From contig NZ_JBBCMA010000001.1 of NCBI RefSeq assembly GCF_037152535.1, positions 1,488,001 through 1,552,000 of the forward strand: 64,000 nucleotides of DNA, in the 5' to 3' direction. The DNA is from Leclercia sp. AS011. GTDB lineage: Bacteria; Pseudomonadota; Gammaproteobacteria; Enterobacterales; Enterobacteriaceae. Shown here piece by piece: positions 19,186 to 28,018 of this stretch. A model generated the notes under the pieces. The model saw only the letters and a program-made list of their open reading frames with translations. It was not told where the DNA came from and did not search any database. Both the position numbers and the translations under genes were made by a program. Position 1 is the stretch's first letter. Every line of letters starts with the position of its first letter.

Positions 19186-19810
19186 GCGGCTGTTCCTCTT
19201 TTTCTGCGCCCTGATGCGCTTTAATCACCAGGTTAGGGTGCGTGATGGACGAATCCGGCAGGCCCTGCACATCGCAAAGGTTGCCGTACTTCGCGCGCAG
19301 CTCTTCGATCGGCCCGAACTGGATCGCCCCCAGCGGACAGGTAGCCACGCAGATCGGCTGTTCGCCTTTGGCCTGCAAATCCACACAGAAGTCGCATTTT
19401 GACATCTGCCCGGCCTCCTCATTCATCTGCGGCGCACCGTAAGGACACGACCAGGCGCAGTAGCCGCAGCCGACGCATTTGTTGGTATCGACGCGGACAA
19501 TGCCATCCCCCGGACGCTTATGCATCGCCGTAGTCGGGCAGTTTTTGGTGCAAATCGGATCCGCGCAGTGGTTGCAGGAGATCGACAGAGTGAAGGCATA
19601 AACGTTATTGGCATAGCCGCCCTGCCCGGTCGGGATAAACCCGCCGCCTTTTACCTCGTAGACGCGGCGGAAACGACGCCCCACTTCGAGGTTGTGCTTG
19701 TCTTTGCAGGCCACCTGGCAGGCTTTGCACCCGGAGCAACGGGACGAGTCAATGAAGAAGCCAAGCTGCTTATCGCTGACCGGTGGGTATTCCTTATACT
19801 GCTGACTCAT
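19178..19810 (-). CDS. DmsB-type four-cluster iron-sulfur subunit
   Basis: 210 residues from the ATG at 19810 (MSQQYKEYPP), chosen for its GGAGGT site; it overlaps the catalytic gene by 17 bases. Four ferredoxin motifs carry electrons from the anchor to the molybdenum subunit: CSGCKACQVAC, CNHCADPICTKNCP, CVGCGYCAWSCP and CDFC...CVATCP. Close to YnfG/DmsB in layout and to the related second DMSO-reductase operon of Salmonella in its N-terminus, as far as I recall. Confidence 0.92.
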   Translation of the reverse strand: MSQQYKEYPPVSDKQLGFFIDSSRCSGCKACQVACKDKHNLEVGRRFRRVYEVKGGGFIPTGQGGYANNVYAFTLSISCNHCADPICTKNCPTTAMHKRPGDGIVRVDTNKCVGCGYCAWSCPYGAPQMNEEAGQMSKCDFCVDLQAKGEQPICVATCPLGAIQFGPIEELRAKYGNLCDVQGLPDSSITHPNLVIKAHQGAEKEEQPHA

Positions 19811-22193
19811 ACTTTGCGACCTCCACAAGCATGGTTTGATGAGAATTGCCTTTCGCAAGCGGAGTAATACGGGCGGAACTCAGGACGTTGGCGCATCCGC
19901 CGTGGTCGACGCCGTCGGCATCCGGCTGCCACCAGGCCCCGGCCTGCATGGCTACAACGCCAGGCATAATGCGTTGGGTAACTTCCGCCGGAACCTGACA
20001 GACCCCGCGCTGGTTGTGAATGCGCACGCTGTCCCCCTGACGGATCCCCCGCTGTCGGGCATCCGCCGGGTTGATCCACAGTTTTTGCACCTGCACTTCC
20101 TGCAGCCAGGGGTTGGCATACTGGGTGGAGTTGGCGCGGTTTTTCCCTTTCCAGGTGATCAGCTGGAGCGGGAACTGCTTCGCAAGGGCATCTTCCGGGC
20201 CTTCGTGCGCCGGAACGTAATGCGACAGCGCCGGGATCTCCGGGTTGTTCATGTCGTACAGACGCTTCGAGAAGATCTCAATTTTGCCTGACGGCGTCGG
20301 GAAGGGATGATTCTGCGGATCGCGGATGTTGTCTTCAAACGCCACGTGCGGCTTGCTCCTGAAGAGGTGCTGACGTTTTTCCCGCAGCTCGGCGAAGGTC
20401 GGCAGGTGCTCATCCGGCATCGAAAGGCGGGTCTGCTCCCAGATATGTTCAATCCACTCCTGCTCGCTGCGCCCCTGGCTGAAGGCTGTTTCAATCCCCA
20501 GTCTGGCGGCCACTTCACGCTGCCAGTCATAGTCTGAGCGCCGCTCAAACTCCGGCTCGATCAGCTTTTCTGACAGGATCAGGTAGCTTGCCGTGCCCCA
20601 GGTTTCCCCGATGTTCCAGCGTTCCATAAAGCTGGTTTCCGGCAACAGCAGGTCCGCATAGCGGGCGCTCGGCGTCATGAAGAGGTCGCTGGCGACGATA
20701 AACTCGATCTTCGACTCATCTTCCAGGACCTTCACCGCCTGATGCAGATCCGGGTTCTGGTTCGCCAGGTAGTTTCCCGCCAGCGAGAAGAGGATCCGGA
20801 TATTGCTGTTGAGCTTATCTGCCCCTTTCAGCCCCTGCTCCGGCGTGACCTGGCTGGCATCGTCGGCGGCCTGCACCCAGTTCATGATCGAGATCGACGC
20901 TTTCATCGGGTTGTCCGGCATCTCCGGGCCTGCGGCAAATTTACGGTTGCTGCTGCCACCGTAGCCCGCCGCCCAGCCGCCCTTGATCCCGACGTTGCCG
21001 GTAATGGTCGCCAGCAGCGTTGACCCACGGGCGGTACGCTCGCCACAGTTGTGGCGCTGCGGGCCCCAGCCCTGAATCAGGGCCGCCGGTTTGGTGTTGG
21101 CGTAGTCACGTGCCAGCTGGCGAATGGTCTGCGCCGGGACGCGGGTGATCTTCTCCGCCCACTCGGGGGTTTTAACCTGGCCGTCTTTGTCCCCCATCAG
21201 GTACGCCATCAGCGACTCGTTGGCGGGCACGCCTTCCGGCATGGAGGCCTCATCAAAGCCCAGGGTATAGCGATCGATAAAGGCTTTATCGTGCAGATTT
21301 TCGCTGACGATGACGTACATCATCGCGTCCATCAGAGCGTTGTCGGTGGCAGGTAGCAGCGGGATCCACTCATCGGCCAGCGACGCCACGGTATCGGAGT
21401 AGCGCGGGTCGACGACGATAAAGCGGGTGCCGTTCTGTTTCATCTGCTGAAAATAGTGGTTGGTATGGCCGAAGATGGTTTCGGTCGGGTTGTGCCCCCA
21501 GAGGATCACCAGCCTGGTGTCCGCCAGGGTATCCAGCGAGTTACCGCTGGCGGCGGTGCCGTAGGTATAAGGGGTGGCGACGGCGGTGTTGCCCATACTC
21601 ACCGAGTGGTAGTACTCCAGATAGCCCCCGGTGAGGTTGAGCAGCCGACGCATCATTTTATCGCCGGAGAAGGTGCCCCCGCTGGTGGCGGTATTGTTGT
21701 GCACAAAGCGGCACTCGGGGCCGTATTTGGCGGTGATGCGTTGCAGGTTATCGGCGATAAGCGTGGTGGCCTCTTCCCAGGAGATGCGTTCAAACTTCCC
21801 CTCACCCCGTTTGCCGACGCGCTTCAGCGGATATTTCAGCCGATCCGGATGATAGACAAACTTGCGGTAGCTGCGGCCGCGCACGCAGGCGCGCATCACC
21901 GGCATCTGTGGATCAAGCGCGCTATCCGGACGCGTGGTAATTTGTGTCACCACGCCGTCCGCGACGTGCGCGCGAATATCGCATTTGCCGCCGCAGTCAA
22001 AGGTGCTACAGGTCTGGACGACGCGTTCAGCGGCGTCAGCCGTCTCGGGTGCCGTACCGGCAGCGGTTTTCGCGGCAAGCGCCTTGCCGGACATCACAAA
22101 GGGCAGCGTCACCAGGGCTGAGCTCGCCTTGAGCAGTCCTCTGCGCGTGATGGCGGGAAAAAGTGCGTCCCTTTTTTCTTTGCGTTCTGACAT
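19794..22193 (-). CDS. DmsA/YnfE-type molybdopterin oxidoreductase, catalytic subunit
   Basis: 799 residues. A twin-arginine signal (TRRGLLKASSALVTLP, residues 15-35) directs the folded enzyme across the membrane. Next come the N-terminal [4Fe-4S] cysteines (CSTFDCGGKC, then MRACVRGRSYRKFVYHPDRLKYP), the bis-MGD-binding domains (WGHNPTETIFGHTN, VVDPRYSDT, GWGPQRHNCGERT) and a C-terminal molydopterin dinucleotide domain (TPSGKIEIFS, WINPADARQRGI). Likely acceptors are S- or N-oxides under anaerobiosis. A GAGGGGG site precedes the ATG and an FNR box lies 53 bases upstream. No DmsD/TorD chaperone gene is adjacent. Confidence 0.92.
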   Translation of the reverse strand: MSERKEKRDALFPAITRRGLLKASSALVTLPFVMSGKALAAKTAAGTAPETADAAERVVQTCSTFDCGGKCDIRAHVADGVVTQITTRPDSALDPQMPVMRACVRGRSYRKFVYHPDRLKYPLKRVGKRGEGKFERISWEEATTLIADNLQRITAKYGPECRFVHNNTATSGGTFSGDKMMRRLLNLTGGYLEYYHSVSMGNTAVATPYTYGTAASGNSLDTLADTRLVILWGHNPTETIFGHTNHYFQQMKQNGTRFIVVDPRYSDTVASLADEWIPLLPATDNALMDAMMYVIVSENLHDKAFIDRYTLGFDEASMPEGVPANESLMAYLMGDKDGQVKTPEWAEKITRVPAQTIRQLARDYANTKPAALIQGWGPQRHNCGERTARGSTLLATITGNVGIKGGWAAGYGGSSNRKFAAGPEMPDNPMKASISIMNWVQAADDASQVTPEQGLKGADKLNSNIRILFSLAGNYLANQNPDLHQAVKVLEDESKIEFIVASDLFMTPSARYADLLLPETSFMERWNIGETWGTASYLILSEKLIEPEFERRSDYDWQREVAARLGIETAFSQGRSEQEWIEHIWEQTRLSMPDEHLPTFAELREKRQHLFRSKPHVAFEDNIRDPQNHPFPTPSGKIEIFSKRLYDMNNPEIPALSHYVPAHEGPEDALAKQFPLQLITWKGKNRANSTQYANPWLQEVQVQKLWINPADARQRGIRQGDSVRIHNQRGVCQVPAEVTQRIMPGVVAMQAGAWWQPDADGVDHGGCANVLSSARITPLAKGNSHQTMLVEVAKYESAV

Positions 22194-22245
22194 AGTATCC
22201 CCCTCAAAAAGAGGGGCATTCTTGCCTATAACGCTAATGAGTTAA

Positions 22246-22259
22246 TTGATATGTATCAA
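22246..22259. promoter_or_regulatory. FNR box upstream of the DMSO-reductase-type operon
   Basis: TTGAT-ATGT-ATCAA, a perfect match to the FNR consensus. Its centre is about 59 bases from the dmsA-type start codon, compatible with activation from position -41.5. The divergent ydhS start is about 230 bases away, so the operon is the more likely target. Confidence 0.85.
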
Positions 22260-22487
22260 TTGCGAAAATGTGTCGTGATTCAGGCAGGTTATTTTTAATT
22301 TTTTTAGATAAAACAATTGAGTGTGTGAATGCTCTACTTTATAGCCATTCACAAAACTAATGATTTAGAGGTATCCCCGGGCTGCCGGTTTGCTCATTTT
22401 GCATTTTCATCCACACTTATTTTTCATGGATTAAAAACGTGCGTGCCTGAGACGGCTTTCAGGCAGGCTAAAAAAGGGTGAGCATTG

Positions 22488-24098
22488 ATGAAAAGGATCG
22501 CCATTATCGGCGCAGGGCCGACCGGCATTTATACGTTTTTCTCGCTACTGAACCATCGGACGCCGCTTTGCATCACGGTCTTCGAGCAGGCTGAAAAAGC
22601 CGGTGTCGGCATGCCCTACAGCGACGAAGATAACTCCAGACTGATGCTGGCCAATATCGCCAGCATTGAAATCCCGCCCCTGTTTTCAACCTATATCGAC
22701 TGGCTGCGCACCCAGAACGACGCCCATCTGGCGCGCTACGGCGTGGAGAAATCGACCCTGCACGTGCGGCAGTTCCTGCCGCGCATTCTGCTGGGGGAGT
22801 ATTTCCGCGATCAATTCGTGCAGCTGGTTGAGGAGGCGAAAAAAGCGGGCTTTGAGATCGCGGTGCGCGAGTCCTGCCAGGTCACCGACGTGGAGGCCAC
22901 CCCGGACGGGGTCAATATCCTGGCGGAAGGTGACGCCGCACCGACGCTGTTCGACCTTGCCGTTATTGCCACCGGACACGTCTGGCCTGAGGAAGATGCG
23001 GCCTCTCGCTCATACTTCCCCAGCCCCTGGTCCGGGCTGATGGAGGCCAGGATCCGCGCCTGCGACGTGGGCATTATGGGCACCTCCCTGAGCGGGCTGG
23101 ACGCGGCGATGGCCGTCGCCGTTCAGCACGGCAAATTCATCGAGTCGGATGATGAACAGATCCAGTTCCGGTTAGACGAGGGCAGCGAAGCGCTGAAGAT
23201 CGTGCTGATGTCCCGCTCGGGCATCCTGCCGGAAGCCGACTTCTACTGTCCGATCCCCTACGAGCCGTTAACGCTTGCCACCGAACCGGCAATCGACGCC
23301 GCCATTGAACAGGGCTCCGAGGGCTTACTCGACCGCATCTTTGCGCTGATCGTTGCCGAGCTTCAGCACGCCGACCCGCAGTGGTGCGACGCTATAGCGC
23401 TGGAGACCCTCACGGCCGACAGCATTCGCGACGCCTGGTTTGCCGACCGGGAAAAACACGGCCCGTTCCGCTGGGCGGTCGCTAACCTCGATGAAGTGGA
23501 GCGCAACAAGCGCGACAAACGCACGGTGCCCTGGCGCTACACCATCCTGCGCCTGCACGAAGCCGTCGAGAAAATTGTGCCGCACCTGACGAAACAGGAC
23601 AAGGCACGCTTTAAGGCCGGTCTGGCACGTATTTTCATCGACAACTATGCGGCAATCCCGTCCCAGTCGATCCGCAGACTGTTGGCCCTGCGCGAAGCGG
23701 GCATCATCAGCATTCTGACCCTGGGTGACGATTATGAGATGGCGGTAAAAGAGGACCGGACGGTGATCCACGCCCGGGGCGAGGCCTGGTATTTCGATGT
23801 GTTTATCGACGCGCGCGGGCAGCAACCGCTCAAAACCAAAGACCTGCCGTTCCCGGTTCTGCGCCACCAGCTGGAGTCGGCTGGCGAAGAGATCCCCGAG
23901 GTCGGGGATGACTACACCCTTCTCGCCCCGGACTACTTGCGCGGGAAAATTGCCTTCGGGGCCCTGCCGTACCTGATGCACGACCGCCCCTTTGTTCAGG
24001 GGCTGGTGGTGTGCGCCGAAATTGGCGAGGCGATGGCGAAAGCCGCGGTGCAGCCCGCCACACGGGTGCGCCGACGGCTGCCGTTTACGCCAGACTAA
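22488..24098 (+). CDS. ydhS: FAD/NAD(P)-binding protein YdhS
   Basis: 536 residues from the ATG at 22488; the TTG just before it is in frame but has no better site. Strongly similar to E. coli YdhS. The N-terminal Rossmann motif GAGPTGIY (9-16) binds FAD, and IATGHVWPEEDA and GIMGTSLSGLDAAMAVA form a second nucleotide-binding region, as in the NAD(P)-binding FAD oxidoreductases (HI0933/SidA-like). Reaction unknown. In E. coli it also sits between valW and pykF, so it is a core relic within the variable interval. Its end overlaps the convergent amidase by 14 bases. Confidence 0.9.
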   Translation: MKRIAIIGAGPTGIYTFFSLLNHRTPLCITVFEQAEKAGVGMPYSDEDNSRLMLANIASIEIPPLFSTYIDWLRTQNDAHLARYGVEKSTLHVRQFLPRILLGEYFRDQFVQLVEEAKKAGFEIAVRESCQVTDVEATPDGVNILAEGDAAPTLFDLAVIATGHVWPEEDAASRSYFPSPWSGLMEARIRACDVGIMGTSLSGLDAAMAVAVQHGKFIESDDEQIQFRLDEGSEALKIVLMSRSGILPEADFYCPIPYEPLTLATEPAIDAAIEQGSEGLLDRIFALIVAELQHADPQWCDAIALETLTADSIRDAWFADREKHGPFRWAVANLDEVERNKRDKRTVPWRYTILRLHEAVEKIVPHLTKQDKARFKAGLARIFIDNYAAIPSQSIRRLLALREAGIISILTLGDDYEMAVKEDRTVIHARGEAWYFDVFIDARGQQPLKTKDLPFPVLRHQLESAGEEIPEVGDDYTLLAPDYLRGKIAFGALPYLMHDRPFVQGLVVCAEIGEAMAKAAVQPATRVRRRLPFTPD

Positions 24099-25398
24099 AC
24101 GCGGTTTCGCAGGCTGCGGCCAGCGCCAGCAGTGCCGATTCCTCCCCGCCGGGGGCGAGGATCTCCAGCCCCACGGGAAAGCCGGTTGGCGTGGTGCCGC
24201 AGGGGAGCGTGATGGCGGCAAAGCCGCTGATAGCCGCCAGCTCGGGCGCGCAGCCGGGCGGCATTTTCTCCAGGCTGTACGGGATCCGCCCCACCGTCGG
24301 ATAGACAAAACCGTCCAGCCGCCCCTTCTCCGCCAGCAGCCCCAGGGTCTGGCGCAGCCGACGCCGCAGCTGCCGTCCGGCCAACCACGGGGGCGTTCTT
24401 AACCTCTCGCAGGTGAGCATTTGGGTCAGCAGCGGCCTGAACTCCGGCAAAAACTGCCCGGAGGCGACAATCGCCCCCAGATCCGCAGGTGCGCCAGGGT
24501 GCTGCTGCAGCCAGGCGTCAAAGGCCACGCGAAATTCATACAGGCTCAGGCAGGTGGCACTCGCCACCTCGGGCAGGATCGGCAGGTCAATGTCGACGAG
24601 TGTCGCGCCCTGCCGTCTCAGGGTCGCGAGGGCGTCATACCAGACCGCCAGCTGATCAGGATCCTCCCCTTCCAGCACGCGGATCGCGCCGAGCCGCACG
24701 CCTTTCAGCGACACCGGTTCAACGGCGGACGGCATCTGCCCATGGATAATGGCGTGCAGCAGGGCCGCGTCCTGCACGCTGTGCACCATCGGGCCCACCG
24801 TGTCCTTACTCAGGGAGAGCGGCGCGATGCCCTCCATCTGCCCCCTGCGCACCCGCGGCCTTAACCCCACCAGCCCGGTATAGCTGCACGGAATACGGAT
24901 TGAGCCGCCGGTATCGGTGCCCAGCGCCCCCTCCGCCATCCCGGCCGCCACCGCCGCGGCGCTGCCCCCGCTGGAGCCGCCCGCGGTAAGGGTCGGGAAG
25001 TGGGGATGGCGCACGTCCCCGCCGAGCGAGCTGCGGGAGCGGACGTCAAAGGCAAACTCGGACATGTTCGCCCGGGCCAGAATAATCGCCCCGGCCTGCC
25101 GCAGCCGACGCACCACCAGCGCATCGGTGCTCGCCCGCAGCTGAGCCAGCGCGGCGCAGCCCAGGGTCAGAGGCAGCCCGGCGCAGGCGATGTTATCTTT
25201 GACGATCAGCGGCACGCCGTGCAGAGGGCCGGTAAGCTGGCCGCGACGGCGCAGCGACTGATACTGCGCCGCCTCAGCAAGGGCATTCGGGTTAACCCCG
25301 AGAAGGGCGTTAAGCTGCGGATTTGCGTTGATAATCGCCAGCCGTTGGGTTATCTCCGCAACAGCGTCCGCCGGGGGAATCAGCCGTGGTCTTTTCAT
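24085..25398 (-). CDS. Amidase-signature hydrolase
   Basis: 437 residues from the ATG at 25398 (MKRPRLIPPA), preceded by AAGGG; an ATG 15 bases upstream is possible. The Ser-cisSer-Lys triad of the amidase signature family is complete: Lys67 in GVPLIVKDNI, the cis-Ser in GGSSGGS (142-143) and the nucleophile Ser166 in TDTGGSIRIP. Family members hydrolyse amides, biuret/allophanate-type ureides or, as GatA, glutamine. GatA is excluded by the lack of gatB/gatC context. As the last gene of the HisD/NTF2 operon it probably removes an amide from the substrate or an intermediate. Confidence 0.88.
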   Translation of the reverse strand: MKRPRLIPPADAVAEITQRLAIINANPQLNALLGVNPNALAEAAQYQSLRRRGQLTGPLHGVPLIVKDNIACAGLPLTLGCAALAQLRASTDALVVRRLRQAGAIILARANMSEFAFDVRSRSSLGGDVRHPHFPTLTAGGSSGGSAAAVAAGMAEGALGTDTGGSIRIPCSYTGLVGLRPRVRRGQMEGIAPLSLSKDTVGPMVHSVQDAALLHAIIHGQMPSAVEPVSLKGVRLGAIRVLEGEDPDQLAVWYDALATLRRQGATLVDIDLPILPEVASATCLSLYEFRVAFDAWLQQHPGAPADLGAIVASGQFLPEFRPLLTQMLTCERLRTPPWLAGRQLRRRLRQTLGLLAEKGRLDGFVYPTVGRIPYSLEKMPPGCAPELAAISGFAAITLPCGTTPTGFPVGLEILAPGGEESALLALAAACETAFSLA

Positions 25399-25450
25399 CG
25401 CATCCCTTATCATGCCGGAGGCCAGGCCAGCGCCCGACCTCCCGTCACCC

Positions 25451-26761
25451 TTAGTCGCGCAGCCCGGAGATGATGGCGTCCAGCGCCTCCGGACGCAGAC
25501 GGATCTCCGCGGCGCGGCGGTGGCCCTGCATCCCCTCGGTACGGCTCTGGCGGATTGCCGGCTCCGCAATCGCGGCGATGCCCTGCTCGTCGATCCACTG
25601 ATGGGTACAGATTTTCACGTAGGCCCCTACCCACAGCCCGCCGGTATAGCGCGCCGCCGCCATGGTCGGCAGGGTATGGTTGGTGCCGCAGCATTTATCC
25701 GAGAAGACCACGCTGGCGTTCTGGCCGATAAACAGCGAGCCGTAGTTGCGAATTTTCGCCGCCGTGCCGTGCGGATCCCGGGTATGCACCTGCAGATGCT
25801 CGGTCGCCATGTAGTCGGCGAAGGCGATCAGCTGCGCTTCGCTGTCACAGACCACGATTTCACCCTGACGACGCCAGGCCTCGCCCGCCGTGACGGCGGT
25901 AGGCAGCGACTTGAGCTGGCGCTCGATCTCCGAAAGCACGCCTTCGGCAATCGCCTGACTGGTGGTCGCCAGCCCCACGCGGGTGTGGACATCATGCTCG
26001 GCCTGGGCCAGCAGATCGGCGGCAATAATGCGCGCATCCGCGCTGTCGTCGGCGATGGTGAAGATCTCGCTCGGCCCAGCCAGGGCGTCGATCCCCACCT
26101 TGCCGAACACCTGGCGCTTGGCCTCATTCACAAAGGCGTTGCCCGGCCCGACGATTTTATCCACCGCCGGGACGCTTTCGGTACCCCAGGCCATGGCGGC
26201 GATAGCCTGCGCGCCGCCGATTTTAAAGATCCGGTGTGCCCCTGCCAGGTGGCACACCGCAATCATCGCCGGATGCGCCCCGGGGGGCAGACAGGCAATG
26301 ATCTGTTCACACCCGGCCACCGTCGCGGGCACGATGGACATCACCGGTGCGGAGAGGATCGGGTAGCGGCCTCCCGGGACGTAGCAACCCACCGTCTGAA
26401 CGGGGATAATACGGTGTCCCAGATGGACGCCGGGCAGGGTTTCCACCTCCAGCGGCTGCATGGTGGCGAGCTGAGCCTCGGCAAAGCGGCGCACCTGCTG
26501 GATGGCAAACTCGCTGTCGCGCCGGGTCTGGGGATCCATCTCCCTGAGCGCGGTTTCGATCTCCTCGGTGGTGACTTCAAACTGCGCTGGCACCAGCTTA
26601 TCAAACTGCTGTGAGAAATCTTTCAGGGCCGTGTCGCCGTCACGCTTCACGCGCTCGATAATGGCGCTGACCGTGTCGGTTAACGACCTGTCGGCCTGCG
26701 CATCCTGCCCCTGAGGACGTTTGATCCAGCTCACCTGGTCAACGATTGACTGTACAGACAT
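25451..26761 (-). CDS. HisD-like NAD-dependent dehydrogenase, copy 1
   Basis: 436 residues from the ATG at 26761, which overlaps the preceding stop by one base (TAATG), so the genes are coupled. Histidinol-dehydrogenase family: zinc ligands Gln253 and His256 (LAQAEHD), Asp355 (SDKCCGTNH) and His414 (MQGHRRAAEI), and the catalytic Glu321-His322 (EHLQVHT). HisD and the related HpsN oxidise a primary alcohol to a carboxylate in two NAD-dependent steps. It is not the histidine enzyme: no his genes are near, and the end of the protein differs. The substrate is unknown. A second copy lies at 31721. Confidence 0.9.
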   Translation of the reverse strand: MSVQSIVDQVSWIKRPQGQDAQADRSLTDTVSAIIERVKRDGDTALKDFSQQFDKLVPAQFEVTTEEIETALREMDPQTRRDSEFAIQQVRRFAEAQLATMQPLEVETLPGVHLGHRIIPVQTVGCYVPGGRYPILSAPVMSIVPATVAGCEQIIACLPPGAHPAMIAVCHLAGAHRIFKIGGAQAIAAMAWGTESVPAVDKIVGPGNAFVNEAKRQVFGKVGIDALAGPSEIFTIADDSADARIIAADLLAQAEHDVHTRVGLATTSQAIAEGVLSEIERQLKSLPTAVTAGEAWRRQGEIVVCDSEAQLIAFADYMATEHLQVHTRDPHGTAAKIRNYGSLFIGQNASVVFSDKCCGTNHTLPTMAAARYTGGLWVGAYVKICTHQWIDEQGIAAIAEPAIRQSRTEGMQGHRRAAEIRLRPEALDAIISGLRD

Positions 26762-27900
26762 TATGCTTCCTCCATTTGACCCAGTTTGATTTGCGCCAGC
26801 AGTGCCAGGTGATCGTAAACCACCCACTCGTCGACGATTTTGCCGTTGATAATGTGGTAGTGAGACATGCCCATCACGAACAGGCGCTCGCCGGTCGGTT
26901 TACCCAGCTCGCCGTAGCCCAGATGGTGACCCTCAATGATCCAGCGCACTGCCACCTTGGTACCGCCCTCCTCGCACGGATTGGAGCAGATGTGCTGCGG
27001 CAGCCAGGCGCCGTCCGGGATCATGCCGATTAGGGCCAGCGTCTGGTGCGTCACCGACGCGGTGCCGTACAGCTCTTTCATCAGCGGGCCGTGCCACTGG
27101 ACGTTCGGGGCGTAAACCTCTTTGATCTTGCCCAGCATCCGGCGGTTGTAGATCTCGTGCAGCCAGCGCAGACACTGCTCTTCGGTGTCGGTGTGGGCAA
27201 TGGAGACGTCGCAGACCATCTCCGGCGGATACTGCCCCAGCATACGGCCATTTTCGCCGATGTCGGTGACGCGAAAGCCCTTGTCGAACTGCTCTTTCGC
27301 CATGTTAAAGGCGATCTCGTCGGTATTGAGCCCCAGCTGCTTCATCAGGGACATGTTGTCGCTCACCACCCACTCCCGGTAGATTTTGTTTTCGTGGATC
27401 ATACAGTCGGCCACGGTGCGGGTGACAAAGGTGCGATTGGTCGGTTTGCCCAGATGGCTGAACTGGGTGTGGCGGCCGCTACCGGTGACCAGATGCGAGG
27501 TATAGAAGCCGTCCACGTCGTTACCGTTCCAGATCACCTGGGTCGCCATGCCGCGGCGTTCCGGGAAGGCCACCAGGCGCTGTAAGGTATCCTGCACCAC
27601 CTGCTCGCGGGTATAGAGGGTGCCCAGCGCGTTATATAAGACGCAGTTGTGCGTATAGTGGGTATAAATTAACCCCACGTCGCGTTCATCCCATATTTTA
27701 TGGGTGCAGCGAACAATATAATCGACAATATCGGTATAGCAATCATCAAATCCCCGTAAGGATTGTACGCGCTGGCGTTTCTCCGGCACTAAATCCATAA
27801 AGTCCCGGCGTTCAACCTGTAATACCGGTTCTTCGCGGGTGAGTTTATTATTTTTCTCAGGTACGGCTGGCGCTTTATTTGTTGCTTCGGTTGAAGACAT
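26761..27900 (-). CDS. Tandem NTF2/SnoaL-like domain protein A
   Basis: 379 residues from the ATG at 27900, preceded by AGGAG. After a charged, lysine-rich leader (about 1-45) come two NTF2-like alpha+beta barrels, about 60-205 and 235-375. The second ends MGMSHYHIINGKIVDEWVVYDHLALLAQ and the first has a parallel segment, KIYREWVVSDNMSLMKQLGL, so they are internal repeats. SnoaL-type proteins act as cyclases, isomerases, dehydratases or hydrolases on small hydroxy-keto molecules. No signal peptide. Paralogue of the next gene upstream; function unknown. Confidence 0.8.
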   Translation of the reverse strand: MSSTEATNKAPAVPEKNNKLTREEPVLQVERRDFMDLVPEKRQRVQSLRGFDDCYTDIVDYIVRCTHKIWDERDVGLIYTHYTHNCVLYNALGTLYTREQVVQDTLQRLVAFPERRGMATQVIWNGNDVDGFYTSHLVTGSGRHTQFSHLGKPTNRTFVTRTVADCMIHENKIYREWVVSDNMSLMKQLGLNTDEIAFNMAKEQFDKGFRVTDIGENGRMLGQYPPEMVCDVSIAHTDTEEQCLRWLHEIYNRRMLGKIKEVYAPNVQWHGPLMKELYGTASVTHQTLALIGMIPDGAWLPQHICSNPCEEGGTKVAVRWIIEGHHLGYGELGKPTGERLFVMGMSHYHIINGKIVDEWVVYDHLALLAQIKLGQMEEA

Positions 27901-27962
27901 ATAAACTCCTGCATCTATTTTCAGACAATACGATCCCGCACCCGGAATGGATGGAGAAGAGC

Positions 27963-27982
27963 GCCGCAATATTCATTGCGGC
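27963..27982 (-). repeat. Intercistronic hairpin
   Basis: Perfect 8-bp inverted repeat GCCGCAAT-ATTC-ATTGCGGC in the 118-base gap between the two NTF2-like genes. No T tract follows on the coding strand, so it is more likely an RNA-processing or stabilising hairpin than a terminator. Confidence 0.5.
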
Positions 27983-28018
27983 AGAGGTAAAAAATATTTT
28001 TAGATAACGATAATGCGC

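Noticed and set aside
25328-26614. 428-codon open frame opposite the first HisD-like gene
   Set aside because: Shadow frame; the opposite strand has a complete, conserved enzyme with all catalytic residues.
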